The notes: generated by a model from the sequence alone, not told the origin. A stretch of DNA of 64,000 nt from Siphonodentalium dalli (GCA_032622095.1 CP136061.1:20154991-20218990); one strand, 5' to 3'; positions 1 through 10,687 are shown, counted from the first letter of the stretch. Translations and numbers: made by a program.

Positions 1-2
1 AG

Positions 3-896
3 AAGCCCTATATGGCATTTCAGAGCGCGACGGGCCCCGTATCAGATTTTTTACAAAGATATTTGGCCACGAATCCTAACGCCACGTGGCAAGACACAAA
101 AACTGAATTATCTAGTCGATTTGCCGAGATAAATGACATTCAATTCGCCTTTTCGATGCTAAGAAAAATCAAGCAAAAACAAAACGAAAATTTACATGTG
201 CTTGCCGAACGGATTTTGGAGATCGCGATTGTGGCATACCGAGAGCAGCCCGGCGGGATCAACGCGGTTGAAGGCCAACTCGTAGGGTTTTATATTGACG
301 CTTTAAGAAGCGACAGTTTGAAAATGAAGTTGATCAGGGATGCGCCGAAGACACTAAAATTGGCAGCCGACATCGCCATGCGGGAAATGGGGATCCGACG
401 GGTATTCAACCTACGAACGGGCCGCGAAAATTACAACGAAAACGAACCGGAAGCAATGGAAATCGATAGTTTCAGAAACAAACACGCGAGGGCAACCTGC
501 GATATTTGCGCAAGCGATAACCACACGACCCGTGAACACCGATCACGCCCGAGACAGGTGCATGTCGAAGCGGTGGTTAAACCACGAACAGTCGAATGTT
601 GGACGTGTCAAGGTGACCATTTCGCTCGCGACTGCCCCTTTAAGACCGAAAACCGAAGGCACGTATCTTGCTGGGGTTGCAACGGTAATCACTTGGCTAG
701 AAATTGCCCTTCTAAATCCGGAGATTTGAAGCAAAGGCAATGGAACACGCCAGTAACGCCACCTAGGGGAATCCGCCGAGATCAGCCGAACCGATCACGT
801 GACCTATCCCATGATACACCACGTCACAGCCGGAGATATCCGACATTAAACGAACCACCGCGACTAATGACCCCGCCCACATACGCAAAAAACTAA
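3..896 (+). CDS. gag: Gag polyprotein, 3' part (Ty3/gypsy-type retrotransposon 1)
   Basis: Gag packages retrotransposon RNA into the intracellular particle. The frame is open to the left edge of the window, so the true start lies outside; the ATG at 12 is only the first one visible. The C-terminal third carries two CX2CX4HX4C zinc knuckles, CWTCQGDHFARDCP near 597-640 and CWGCNGNHLARNCP near 669-711. A third Cys/His cluster (CDICASDNHTTREH, near 499) is knuckle-like but not canonical. A basic Arg/Pro-rich tail follows. Translation ends at TAA 894-896, directly after a frameshift heptamer, and the next frame is pol. No stop or frameshift is visible, so this copy may be young. The gag assignment is firm from the knuckles and the downstream pol; the family within gypsy is not assigned. 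Confidence 0.9.
   Translation, partial: KPYMAFQSATGPVSDFLQRYLATNPNATWQDTKTELSSRFAEINDIQFAFSMLRKIKQKQNENLHVLAERILEIAIVAYREQPGGINAVEGQLVGFYIDALRSDSLKMKLIRDAPKTLKLAADIAMREMGIRRVFNLRTGRENYNENEPEAMEIDSFRNKHARATCDICASDNHTTREHRSRPRQVHVEAVVKPRTVECWTCQGDHFARDCPFKTENRRHVSCWGCNGNHLARNCPSKSGDLKQRQWNTPVTPPRGIRRDQPNRSRDLSHDTPRHSRRYPTLNEPPRLMTPPTYAKN
887..893 (+). promoter_or_regulatory. -1 ribosomal frameshift heptamer AAAAAAC at the gag/pol junction
   Basis: In the gag frame the codons read GCA AAA AAC TAA, so A_AAA_AAC is in the canonical X_XXY_YYZ register immediately before the gag stop. Slipping back one base moves reading to CTA at 893, and that frame is open continuously into pol, whose first recognisable domain (protease) begins about 100 bases later. 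This explains why pol has no ATG of its own; the first in-frame start-like codon there is a GTG at 947. I did not fold the downstream sequence, but GAGGAATCCTCTCATTGAGG and CATGTGAGAGG at 896-927 contain complementary stretches that could pair. Confidence 0.75.
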
Positions 897-3800
897 GGAA
901 TCCTCTCATTGAGGCCACATGTGAGAGGAAATTTAGTATCAACATTGTGGGGAACCCCAGCTCGTGTTTAGTCAGAATAGGTAAAAATAAATATCGCTCA
1001 TTAGTGGATAGTGGAGCGGAAGTATCATTGATTCACAAACGCGTCTATGACGCATTACAGTTCCGACCAAAACTAACTAGGGAACATATCAACCTTAGCT
1101 CCGTGAATGGGAAGTCACTGGGCGTACTTGGTAGCGTGGAACTGACCTTCAGAATGGCGAAACTAAAATTAACCCATAAATTTTATGTGGCGAATGATAA
1201 GACCCGGAATATGATCTTGGGGAGGGATTGGTTGACCTCTCGGGGGGTCAGACTATATTATGATCTGGGATGCCTCAAGGTCAGTGACGTGTACGTCCCA
1301 TTGGAATCGGACGCGCACATAGCTTCCCTGCTGAGATTGACCAGCAAGGTTAGCTTAAAGCCTCAAACATCAACTTTATGTATGGGAAAATCAAAAAACT
1401 TAGCTTCTCTTCGCAAGTCGACATTAGTAGAGGTGGCCCAAATCGAGACAGGCTACCTAGCGTCAGAACCCGGTCTGGAAATCGGCAGCTCCATTTCTGG
1501 GGTGGGCAAGAGGAACAAGGTCCCGGTATTACTCGTCAATAACACCAACAAAACGTTTCGCCTACGACGGGGCAGTGTAATCGGCAAGACGGTAGTGTGT
1601 GACCCTGGAACCAGCCGCGAAATTAACTCTTTGTCACAAAGCTCCCAGTTCCCGACGACCCGTAATTACCGCGACGATGGCTACGCCCTTAGACGCGCCG
1701 GCCATAACAGGGGAGACAACTCTAGGTCAGCGCGCGCTACCGGCGAGAAAAGATTAAATTTGGCCGAAGTTTCGTGCCCAGAGCGATACCGAGAAACACT
1801 GATAAAATTGTTGAAGTCCAACTCGGACATTTTTGCCGACAAGGACACTGAGCTGACGCAGACGAGCACAGTCAAGATGCATATTGACACGGGAAACCAC
1901 CCTCCGATAAAACTTCGCCCGTATCGCACCCCTTTGAATAAACGACCGTTGGTTGACACTGCCATAAATGATATGCTCGAAGCGGACATTATCAGGCCGA
2001 GTTCGAGCCCGTATTCGGCGCCTATTGTCATGGTTGACAAGCGCGACGGCACGAAACGATTTTGCGTCGACTTCAGACAATTAAATTCCATAACCAAGCC
2101 TATGTCATACCCACTTCCGGTTATCGACGATATTTTGGCACTTCTTGGAAAGTCTAAATTTTTCACCGCTATCGATCTAAAAAGTGGCTATTGGCAGTGC
2201 CAGGTCGCAGAGGAGGACAAGCAAAAGACGGCATTCGCTTGCCACCGAGGTCTTTTTGAATTCAACTCCATGCCTTTTGGGCTCCGGAACGCTGGAGGGG
2301 TTTTCTCCCAGCCGATGGCCCAGGTGTTATGTGGGATGGGTGATTACGCCATTGCCTACTTAGACGACGTCCTCATCTACAGCGAGTCCCTAGAATTACA
2401 CTTGGAACATATCCAGAAAGTCTTTGACAAGTTGCGCCAACATACACTGAAAATAAAATTAAAAAAGTGCCAATTCCTAAAGCAAGAAACACGGTATTTG
2501 GGTTTTATAATTGATACCGACGGCGTCCGACCTGACCCCGACAAGGTCAAGGCCATCCGGTCGCTTGTGCCCCCAACATCAGTAAAAGAAGTACGTTCCT
2601 TCATTGGCATGAGCAACTACTACCGCAGATTTGTCCCCTCATTTTCGCAAATCGCTGAACCTTTGGTACAGCTTACAAAAAAATATGCCAAATTCAAATG
2701 GGACCAAGCTTGCCAAATTTCGTTTGACAAACTAAAAGAAAATCTCACGGCAGTGCCTCTCCTGGCCTACCCAAATACGGCCACGCCCTATACATTGTAT
2801 ACTGATGCAAGCGACCTTTGCATCGGTGCCTGTCTGACCCAGTTGGGCTCAGATGGCGTTGAAGAACCAATTTATTATCTCTCACACAAACTTAGTGATA
2901 CTCAAACCCGATGGCCAACTGTGGAGAAAGAGGCATATGCAATTCACTTCGCATTACAAAGGTTGGACCATTACCTTCATAACGCCACTTTCACGATAAA
3001 AACAGATCATAAACCATTGAAGTATCTCTTGGAATCCCCCATGCAGAACAAGAAAATTCAACAGTGGGCTTTGGGCATAACTGGATATAACTGTAACATT
3101 GAGTACATAGCTGGCCCAGATAATCACTGCGCAGACCTGCTCAGTCGAACGCCACCTAATGCTTATACGGAACAAGAGAAGGCAGAAGTAGAGGTAGATA
3201 TCAACGACAATAACCTTACTGTCGCCGAGACCCAAGCGGAAATCGCCGCCTTGAATTCGTCTCGATTTAAACCCAAAGACTTCGCAAGCTGCGAGGTAAC
3301 CCCAAAGGAACTGCCGAATAAAACTCAAATTGGTCAGGCTTACCAACCTACTAATCTACTGTTCAACAAGCCAGGCTTCAACATGCTTGAGGAACAAAAG
3401 AAAGACCCGGAAATTGCGTCAGTTCTGGAGGCCCTCGACAAAGGCGAGGACACCCGGAATGACAAACACTTGATGATTGACGGGGTACTCTATTACCTCT
3501 CGAGTGCTGACGCAGAACCGACCCCACGCCTTTGGGTGCCCGCACATCTTCAAACCAACATAATCCAACAATACCACGATGATAACGGCCACGTGGGAGT
3601 AGACAAAACGCATGATGCGATTAGGTCGAAATATTTTTGGCCCAGACTGTACAAGGAACTAAACTGTTACGTTGGAAAGTGCGTGACCTGCCAAGTCAGA
3701 TCTCTGCAAAAACAATCCCCTAAAATGCAAATAACGGACACGCCCCCCTACCCTTTTGCCAAAATTGGGTTGGACCTATCAGGGCCCTACCCCACGTCGC

Positions 3801-5101
3801 TATCGGGTAACCGCTACATTATCAGCTTCATAGACTTATATAGCGGGTGGGCAGAAGCGTTTCCGGTCAAGGACAAGTCAGCCGATAACGTTGTTCATCT
3901 CTTGATCGACGAGATATTCCCGCGACATGGATGCCCTCTAGAAATAATAACCGATAACGGCAGTGAGAACATTAATTACAAGGTCAGGGACACTCTGAAG
4001 GCTTTGAACATTCACCACGTGACTACGTCTTATTATCACCCCCAGAGCAACAGTAGAGTGGAGAGATTTCACAGGACTTTTAAAGACATTGTCTCAAAGA
4101 AAGTGGCAGACCAAATAAACACGTGGGACGTCCATTTAAATCAAGCACTAGCTGCGATTCGATTTAACAAAAATGAAACTTCAAAATTCTCCCCCTTTTT
4201 CTTGTTGTACAACCGAGACGTCGTGTTCCCAATAGACAATCTCCTAAAACCCAGGCGTAAATACGCGGGAGAAGATTACCATCAGATAGCTCTGCAACAA
4301 CAGCACAAATCCTTTATGATGGTACACAAACACGTGAAACAGGCGAAACGCCAACAAGCAGCGAAATTTAACAAAAAGGCCACAGACACCAAATTCGAGA
4401 TTGGCGAGGCCGTCTATGTGAAGAATCATTTACGAAAAAGCAAACTTGAAAGCAAATGGAAACCCTACTTCCGCATAACCAAGCAAATAACGCCCGTTAC
4501 TTTCGAGTTAAGGAATCAATTAACTGGGAAAGTCACACAATCCCATGCTGAACATATGCGCAAAGCCAACCTGGAATGGGAAATCCCCAGAACTGACAAC
4601 AACAAGCGTGCTCAAACGTATGTTGTTCCCCCCGAAGACGAAGATAGCGACGTTCCTGCCCCTAACCCTGTGGGTGGGTCTTCTGGCGATGAAACAGAAC
4701 CATTACCAGATGATGTAATCGCTCGATATCGGAGACAATGTTCGGACTCCGATGACGAAGATGTCCCTTTAAGCGAGCTTAAGATGCGCTTACAGCGTAG
4801 GAAAACGCAACTCGCGCGCTCAGAGCCGCTACAAAACCCTGACTCGTCCATGGACGAGAGACCAGAGCCGAGTGCCAAGGCACGACGCGCTCCAGCGCCT
4901 CGTCGACACGGGCGCAAAGTAACAAAGATGTTTACGAGTGATGACAGCTCAGAGGATGAGTTAATGGAAGTGGCCGCCATTGAACAAAACCCTCGTGAGG
5001 CCCCACGCAAGTGTAAGCAGCTCATGAATGGAGCGCTTAGTGACATAAGAACCAAGCAATCATTTAAAAACCTGTTGTACTCAATGGCAGCAGTGATGTA
5101 A
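893..5101 (+). CDS. pol: Pol polyprotein: protease, RT, RNase H, integrase (gypsy-type element 1)
   Basis: About 1,400 residues, uninterrupted. Domain order is protease (LVDSGAEVSLIH, nt ~995), reverse transcriptase (FCVDFRQLNS ~2060; FFTAIDLKSGYWQ ~2160; AYLDDVLIYSES ~2355), RNase H (YTLYTDASD ~2790, then the TDHKPLKYLL region ~3000), and integrase with an HHCC zinc finger (HDDNGHVGVDKTH ~3577 to CVTCQ ~3690) and a DDE core (GLDLSGPYP ~3770, ITDNGSENI ~3950, VERFHRTF ~4060). A GPY/F-like basic C-terminal domain (~4390-4590) and a long acidic/basic tail follow. Integrase after RNase H is the Ty3/gypsy order. Expression is presumably by -1 frameshifting from gag. Integrity suggests recent activity, but the 5' LTR is outside the window, so LTR divergence cannot be used to date it. 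Confidence 0.95.
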   Translation, partial: LRNPLIEATCERKFSINIVGNPSSCLVRIGKNKYRSLVDSGAEVSLIHKRVYDALQFRPKLTREHINLSSVNGKSLGVLGSVELTFRMAKLKLTHKFYVANDKTRNMILGRDWLTSRGVRLYYDLGCLKVSDVYVPLESDAHIASLLRLTSKVSLKPQTSTLCMGKSKNLASLRKSTLVEVAQIETGYLASEPGLEIGSSISGVGKRNKVPVLLVNNTNKTFRLRRGSVIGKTVVCDPGTSREINSLSQSSQFPTTRNYRDDGYALRRAGHNRGDNSRSARATGEKRLNLAEVSCPERYRETLIKLLKSNSDIFADKDTELTQTSTVKMHIDTGNHPPIKLRPYRTPLNKRPLVDTAINDMLEADIIRPSSSPYSAPIVMVDKRDGTKRFCVDFRQLNSITKPMSYPLPVIDDILALLGKSKFFTAIDLKSGYWQCQVAEEDKQKTAFACHRGLFEFNSMPFGLRNAGGVFSQPMAQVLCGMGDYAIAYLDDVLIYSESLELHLEHIQKVFDKLRQHTLKIKLKKCQFLKQETRYLGFIIDTDGVRPDPDKVKAIRSLVPPTSVKEVRSFIGMSNYYRRFVPSFSQIAEPLVQLTKKYAKFKWDQACQISFDKLKENLTAVPLLAYPNTATPYTLYTDASDLCIGACLTQLGSDGVEEPIYYLSHKLSDTQTRWPTVEKEAYAIHFALQRLDHYLHNATFTIKTDHKPLKYLLESPMQNKKIQQWALGITGYNCNIEYIAGPDNHCADLLSRTPPNAYTEQEKAEVEVDINDNNLTVAETQAEIAALNSSRFKPKDFASCEVTPKELPNKTQIGQAYQPTNLLFNKPGFNMLEEQKKDPEIASVLEALDKGEDTRNDKHLMIDGVLYYLSSADAEPTPRLWVPAHLQTNIIQQYHDDNGHVGVDKTHDAIRSKYFWPRLYKELNCYVGKCVTCQVRSLQKQSPKMQITDTPPYPFAKIGLDLSGPYPTSLSGNRYIISFIDLYSGWAEAFPVKDKSADNVVHLLIDEIFPRHGCPLEIITDNGSENINYKVRDTLKALNIHHVTTSYYHPQSNSRVERFHRTFKDIVSKKVADQINTWDVHLNQALAAIRFNKNETSKFSPFFLLYNRDVVFPIDNLLKPRRKYAGEDYHQIALQQQHKSFMMVHKHVKQAKRQQAAKFNKKATDTKFEIGEAVYVKNHLRKSKLESKWKPYFRITKQITPVTFELRNQLTGKVTQSHAEHMRKANLEWEIPRTDNNKRAQTYVVPPEDEDSDVPAPNPVGGSSGDETEPLPDDVIARYRRQCSDSDDEDVPLSELKMRLQRRKTQLARSEPLQNPDSSMDERPEPSAKARRAPAPRRHGRKVTKMFTSDDSSEDELMEVAAIEQNPREAPRKCKQLMNGALSDIRTKQSFKNLLYSMAAVM

Positions 5102-5495
5102 ATAATAATGAAACGCCCGAACTATTTACCTGGATTTCATTTCGGAATGAATGAGACCCCACTTTTAACTGTCTTATTGATGACTGATGAGTCTAACCTG
5201 GCTTCGTAAATGTTGAAAATAGTTAGCCCGACGCCCCAGACCGAATCGCGAATAAATAGTCATGTTCGGATCAATGACAGGTCGCGCGCCCCATGAAACC
5301 CGGCACGTGCGCATGGCGATTTAATAAATAAAGCTTTGAACTTTACAATCACGCGCCGAGAGATAACGAGCACCGCGCCGACGTGCACGCCGCCACCCTT
5401 AGGGTTACTGCGTTTAAGCGCACCCCGCTCAAATAAACACGATCGAAAATATGCTCACGACTGACTTAGTGAACAAAAAAGTATTACCCCAATGA

Positions 5496-5786
5496 ATGGT
5501 AGAGATGGCCATGGTAGTATTTTGCCCTAGTAACGTAGTTACAGTAGTAATTTTCATTATCTTGACCCACCGATTCTGGTGGAAATTTGTTAAACATCAG
5601 TTGCCAAGGTTAGCCATTATGTATAGTAAGCAGTTAGACCAGCGACCTGAGGATATCCTGAATGCCGTGTTCAAAGAACCCATCGACGAAGCAATGGAGA
5701 CGGATGCACCAAAGCCGTCTGCGCTATTCCGGGACAACACTCAGGAACGCCTACATGTATATCCAATTATAGCCGTCAGAGGCTGA
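5496..5786 (+). CDS. Unrecognised 96-codon frame in the 3' region of element 1
   Basis: The product would begin MVEMAMVVFCPSNVV, contain one hydrophobic stretch (TVVIFIILTHRFWW) that could span a membrane, and end in a polar region with DEAMETDAPKPS. I recognise no family. It lies inside the element, after pol and before the LTR, the place where some gypsy elements carry an env-like or accessory gene. Against that, it is short and lacks cysteines, glycosylation sites or a furin-like site. It may be chance, or the start of a broken third gene that resumes in the same frame at 6198. Confidence 0.3.
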   Translation: MVEMAMVVFCPSNVVTVVIFIILTHRFWWKFVKHQLPRLAIMYSKQLDQRPEDILNAVFKEPIDEAMETDAPKPSALFRDNTQERLHVYPIIAVRG

Positions 5787-6197
5787 CCACATCTGTGGCG
5801 GATTTGGATTAGTATTAATTATGTATCGTATATTAATGTATTCCGAATTTCCTCCGTAATTATTGTTGCGCGGATATCAGAATCATTCGCATGTATATAG
5901 ACATTTATGCATTTCATATATTTCAAATATTAATTGTTGCATAACGATGTCCAGGGTATTATAGTTGTATAATCATCAGAATGATTATAGCAAGCGTTGA
6001 ATAGGGACTATAAATCCCGATATTCAGTCATACGTTTTGATAATTGAAATCAATCACCCCGACTTATCTTGTGTTTAAACTGTTCGTCAACAAATCCATC
6101 TATATAATTAGTTGTAAATTCCATTTTCGTATTGGGCCGATCTGACGACCCTCAAGCGATACCGATAAATTGGAAAATTAACCATTGTGTATTCTGA

Positions 6198-6569
6198 CTG
6201 TGTCATTTGTTCTCAAACCTCACACAAATATCCGTTTGAGTATTACAGGCTGACCATGGCGGTGGAACAAGGGTCGACCAGTTGTCAGAACCTACCCCAT
6301 ACTCGGACATTGAGGACGAAAATACCTCGACATCCGATGATGACGAAAATGACGACGCCATGAAATTTCAATCATAGTTTTACACCGAAAGAGTCACAGC
6401 CAGTGGGTCGGAGTTGTCTGAGAGACGCCCAGACGACCCGATCTACACGGAGACGACCGACATCGAACCAGCTATCCATCGCCGATGCCGCTGTTGCGAA
6501 ACACTTCGACGAATCATCGACCTGCTGCGCAGCGACGAATTGGACTTGCGATTTCAAGATCAACTTTAA
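6198..6569 (+). pseudogene. Possible decayed third ORF of element 1 (acidic then Cys/Arg-rich)
   Basis: One frame is open from just after a TGA at 6195-6197 to TAA at 6567-6569, apart from a single TAG at 6375-6377. The first part is very acidic (SDIEDENTSTSDDDENDD). The second part ends in RRCRCCETLRRIIDLLRSDE, an amphipathic Cys/Arg-rich helix. The frame has no ATG. It stops 21 bases before the LTR, as a genuine terminal ORF would. No family recognised; this may be the 3' exon or decayed end of an accessory protein, or chance. Confidence 0.35.
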
Positions 6570-6590
6570 ATCGAAAAAGTGAAGGAGTAA

Positions 6591-7354
6591 TGTGCCAAGA
6601 CAACCACAGGGACATAACTTTCAACCCGGGAAGAAGATAGGAAATCTCTGTCAGAGGGGCGCTCGATTACCAAACATATCAGCGTCGCTGTTGACCACAT
6701 CTAGATCGCAAGTACTGAGCACCAAATCGAATTAGCGAGCGTCCATGCAATAACATAGGGAAATGATTTGTGGAGTAAACAGAACACGGTCTTGAGGATT
6801 AGCAAGACCAGATGTATCGCCTAGAAAGCTACTGAAACCAGGAGAGTTAATAGGACCCATGGGGAGATGACGATAACTCAATTACCCTAAGTACGATGAA
6901 CCGACGCGCCGTGAAAATACACATGGCCGTCATTAGCAGACACTGGGTATTTTAGGAAGAAACAAGCCGACATGAGAAGGCAGTTCTAACCAGTTTCTAT
7001 CTGACCAACACAAGCGATCATCACGAACCATCGGACGCTTAGAAGAGCAGAGTGGAGCAATGGACGGAAATACAAGGTAAACATTATGCTCTTGTATTTC
7101 TAACAACGCCCCACTGATGCGCCGACGGAGGAAGAAGAAGAGCAGACGACAGGAAGACGAACTCAACCGGAACTCAACCGAGTAGAAGACAAGCAGACAC
7201 ACACAACCTATGAAGACGGAAGAAGACTCTAAACCAAGCAGACGACAGGAAGAGAAACCCAGATGCCGATGATTGAACATTATTGACTTTGTTATATATA
7301 AATAATCAAACCGTTCTGATAGCCTTAAGAGTTATATGTACCCGTATTGGCACA
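6591..7354 (+). repeat. 3' LTR of gypsy-type element 1
   Basis: The segment starts TGTGCCAA and ends TTGGCACA, a perfect 8-bp terminal inverted repeat with the TG...CA ends expected of an LTR, and it follows a purine-rich tract. It is 764 bp long. A TATA-like TATATATAAATAA lies at about 7289-7301 near the 3' end. The matching 5' LTR would be left of the window, so the boundary rests on the inverted ends only. The sequence immediately after it belongs to a different element (leader of element 2), which suggests element 1 was inserted into element 2. Confidence 0.75.
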
Positions 7355-7963
7355 CAGGTTAGATCTGACTTTGAAATTTTTTCAGTTGACGTCAGATAGC
7401 AAGCGGAAATAGGTGACTTGAATATTTAATCGCAGATTAATTTTGAATTTTGATGCGATTTGTAGGTATTAGCTTGGTAGTTAAATTGTAGGTGACTTAC
7501 AGTGTTCTGATTTACAGCAAACTTGAGAAATTTTTATTTTTCAGAAATTTTCTTACGTAGTTGGACTTGAGAATTTTTCTTGAATTAAATTTTTCCGCAG
7601 AATTTTTTTTTTTCCGCAGGTTTAATTACAAAATGAATTTTGTTTTTCAGTGATTTCTGAGTTAGTAGGCAGAAAATACTTAGGTTTTTCTGTATAAGTT
7701 TCAGCGCGTCGGTTTTTCAGATATTGAGTTTAGTCTATTTTCACTTGACGTTTTCAGCGTTCAGCAAGGTTATTACTTTGACCTTTACACTTAGTGATTT
7801 TTTTTTCCCCGAATTCTCTTGTAGGTTTCGACTTGAATTATTTTTTATTCCAGTTAGTTAAAGCGACATTTGTTTTTTTTCAGAGATATTTCTTAGAATT
7901 TGTAGGTCGATCGTGGTTGAAATATTTTCAAATTTTTCCTAGCTATTTGCGAGTTAGTGAAAG
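7355..7963 (+). other. Leader/5' untranslated region of gypsy-type element 2, rich in TTTTTCAG
   Basis: About 600 bases of T-rich sequence precede the gag-pol start at 7964. TTTTCAG or TTTTTCAG occurs repeatedly (near 7378, 7540, 7645, 7715, 7753 and 7878), each resembling a 3' splice acceptor. There is no resemblance by eye to the 3' LTR of element 2 at 15640, so its 5' LTR is not here. No other gene is visible. Confidence 0.5.
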
Positions 7964-10687
7964 ATGGCGTCACAGATTTCAGAGGAAGTTATGTTGAAGA
8001 TACAGGCTGAGATATTGGAATTGACAGTTCGGATAGAGGAGTTGAAGAGAAATAGTGAAAATAGTTACGATAATAATTACAGCAATGATGATTATTACAG
8101 AAATGATAATTATAACAGTGGTTATAACTCTTACTCCAGACAGCGTGCGCAGAGATATCGGAATAGGAATCACAGAATGCAGTATACGGAGAGAAGCGAT
8201 AATGTTCATTATTTTCAGAAGGAGGCAAATAATGTTTCAGATGTGAGAAATGATTATAGTAATCCCACAAATGATAGGTTACAAGGAGAGTATGTATCTG
8301 GTAGATACACCGGATGTTGGAAATGTGGTGATTTGACGCATAAAGCCTTTGGTTGTAGGAAAGGTGGATACTATCGCTACTATGATAGAGATAAATGTTT
8401 TCGTCCACAGGATAGATCCCGGAGATTTATTAACAAATCTCAATTTGTTAATGATTCCAGTAAGGAACATTGTATAAATGGAAATGCTACAGAGTCAGAT
8501 ATTACTGTTTCAGGTTACAATACTAAGGCTCTTGTTGATACAGGTTCGACTTGCTCCACAATTTGCGAGCAATTTTACAGCACTTTCTTGAAACATATTC
8601 CTTTGCAGCCCTTGTCTGTTATACTTAATATAGAGTGTGCTGATGGCAAGAAACTCCCTTATCTTGGATACATTCAGTGTCCTATTACAGTTCCTTCTTT
8701 AGGACAAGATTCCCGCAAAGAGTTTATTTTTCTTGTAGTGCCAAACAGTTCTTATAACATGTCAGTACCAGTTTTGCTAGGAACTAATATTCTTTCAGAA
8801 CTCATGCAGTTGTGCAAAGATGCACATGGTAACAGGTTTTTACAGAATGCAAACTTGTCATCATCTTGGTTTATGGCATTCAGATGCATGATTTCTAGAG
8901 AGAAAGAACTTGCTAAACACAACTTTGTTCTAGGTCATGTAAAGTCTGCTGGGAATACTCATGTTATTCTCCATCCTAATACTAAGAAAGTTGTTACTGG
9001 TTTTATTGATCATAAGATTCCTTACCAACCCACATGTGCTATTTTGCAGCCTCTTCCAGTTGATGAACGGTTCAAATTTTTAGAGATAGGTCCATATATT
9101 GTGAAATATGATTTCAAGAGCACTGATACTGTTGATGTTCACTTGTCAAATATTTCTTCTAGGACTATTAGTATAGCACCTAACTCTGTTATTTGTCAGG
9201 TACAGCCAGTCTCTGTTGAGCAAGATATTGAAACCTCCCCAGGTTCAGAGACTACCTCTTCATTTCTTGATAAAATTACTATTGATGTTTCTTCTCTTGA
9301 TGATGTAAAGGATATATCTGTTGCATTGAATCTTATCAAAGAATTTTCAGATGTTTTTTCACAGCATGATCTTGACTTAGGTTTTTACAGTGCAGTTAAG
9401 CATAGGATCGACATGTATGATTCTACGCCTTTCAAGGATCGTCCGAGACGTTTACCTCCAAGCATGATTGATGAAGTGAGAAATCATCTTCACCAGTTGT
9501 TAGCTGCCGGCATTATACGCCGATCTCACAGTCCATATTCTTCTAATGTTGTTTTAGTTAGGAAGAAGGGTTCAAATGACCTTCGTATGTGTACAGATTT
9601 TAGAATTTTAAATAAACGCACTATTCCAGATAATTATGCACTCCCTAGGCCTGAAGACCTTTTTGATTACTTAGCAGGTGCCAAGTACTACTCAGTTCTC
9701 GATCTCAAATCTGGTTTTCATCAATTGGAAATTGCAGAGGAGCACAAAGAGAGAACAGCTTTTACTGTTGGAGGTCTAGGTTTCTATGAATATAATAGAC
9801 TTGCATTTGGTTTTAACAATAGTCCTTCTAGCTTTCAGAGAATGATGGAAGACTGCCTCGATGGTCTTAACAGGAAAATATGTAATATTTATGTTGATGA
9901 CGTCATTGTATGGTCAAAATCTGTTCCAGAGATGTTGGAGCGACTTAGGCTTGTTTTTGACAGGCTCAGAGAATGTGGTTTGAAACTGGCTCCAGCAAAG
10001 TGTAAATTTTTCATGCGCCGTGTCTCATATGTAGGCCATGTAGTTTCAGAGAAAGGTATCGAGACAGATCCTGCGAAAGTTGACAAAATTGTCAACTGGC
10101 CAGTTCCCAAGAACTCTGATCAATTGCGATCATTTCTTGGCTTTGCAGGATACTACAGAAAATATTGTCCTAATTTTTCCAGGATTGCTAAGCCCTTGAC
10201 AGATTTACTTCCCCCTACAAATACAAAGAAGCCAAAGAACAAGGTTAAATCCTCTTTTACAGGGAAATGGAAATGGGAGCATGAGCAGCAGTCTGCTTTT
10301 GATACTTTGAAAGATCGTCTTTCTAATCCCCCCATTTTAGGTTACCCCGATTACAGCAGGCCCTTTGAAGTCCATACTGATGCGTCCCTTCATGGTTTAG
10401 GTTGTGTCCTTTACCAAGAGATCGATGGCGTGAAGAGAGTTATTGCGTATGGCAGCCGAGGAACCACAGCAGCAGAAAAGAATTACCCGGCACATAAGTT
10501 AGAATTTTTAGCTTTAAAATGGGCAGTTACAGAAAAGTTTTATGACTATTTATATGGTAATTATTTTGTAGTGTATACTGATAACAATCCCTTAACTTAT
10601 GTTTTAACTTCAGCCAAATTAGATGCCACTGGACAGAGATGGTTATCAGCCTTAGGTTCTTTTAAATTTGATATTGTTTACAGACCC
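7964..10687 (+). CDS. gag-pol: Gag-Pol of gypsy-type element 2, first part (zinc knuckle, protease, RT, RNase H)
   Basis: The frame starts at ATG 7964 (AAGATGG context). It has a short N-terminal coiled-coil-like stretch (EEVMLKIQAEILELTVRIEEL), an Asn/Tyr/Arg-rich region, one CX2CX4HX4C knuckle (CWKCGDLTHKAFGC, ~8316), a protease (ALVDTGSTCSTI, ~8530), an RT (MCTDFRILNKR ~9586; YYSVLDLKSGFHQ ~9688; IYVDDVIVWSKS ~9888) and RNase H (FEVHTDASLHGLG ~10366; TDNNPLTYVL ~10578). No capsid domain is recognised before the knuckle, so a separate gag or its bulk may lie upstream of element 1. The frame is cut at 10687 by a DNA transposon and resumes in phase at 12610. This nested state makes the copy inactive. 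Confidence 0.92.

Larger units (their letters stand above)
5102..6590 (+). other. Region between pol and 3' LTR of element 1, with extra reading frames
   Basis: Most gypsy elements have a short 3' untranslated stretch here; this one has about 1.5 kb. It contains AATAAATAAA near 5326, a 96-codon frame at 5496-5786 and an acidic/basic frame at 6198-6569 (both listed separately, both in the same frame register). It could be a decayed third gene (env-like or accessory) or host-derived cargo. I recognise no domain. A purine-rich stretch, GAAAAAGTGAAGGAG (6573-6587), sits just before the LTR and is the likely polypurine tract. Confidence 0.6.

Noticed and set aside
7979-8470. Several minus-strand frames opposite the start of element 2 gag-pol
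   Set aside because: Shadows of the Asn/Tyr-rich coding sequence; no independent signal.
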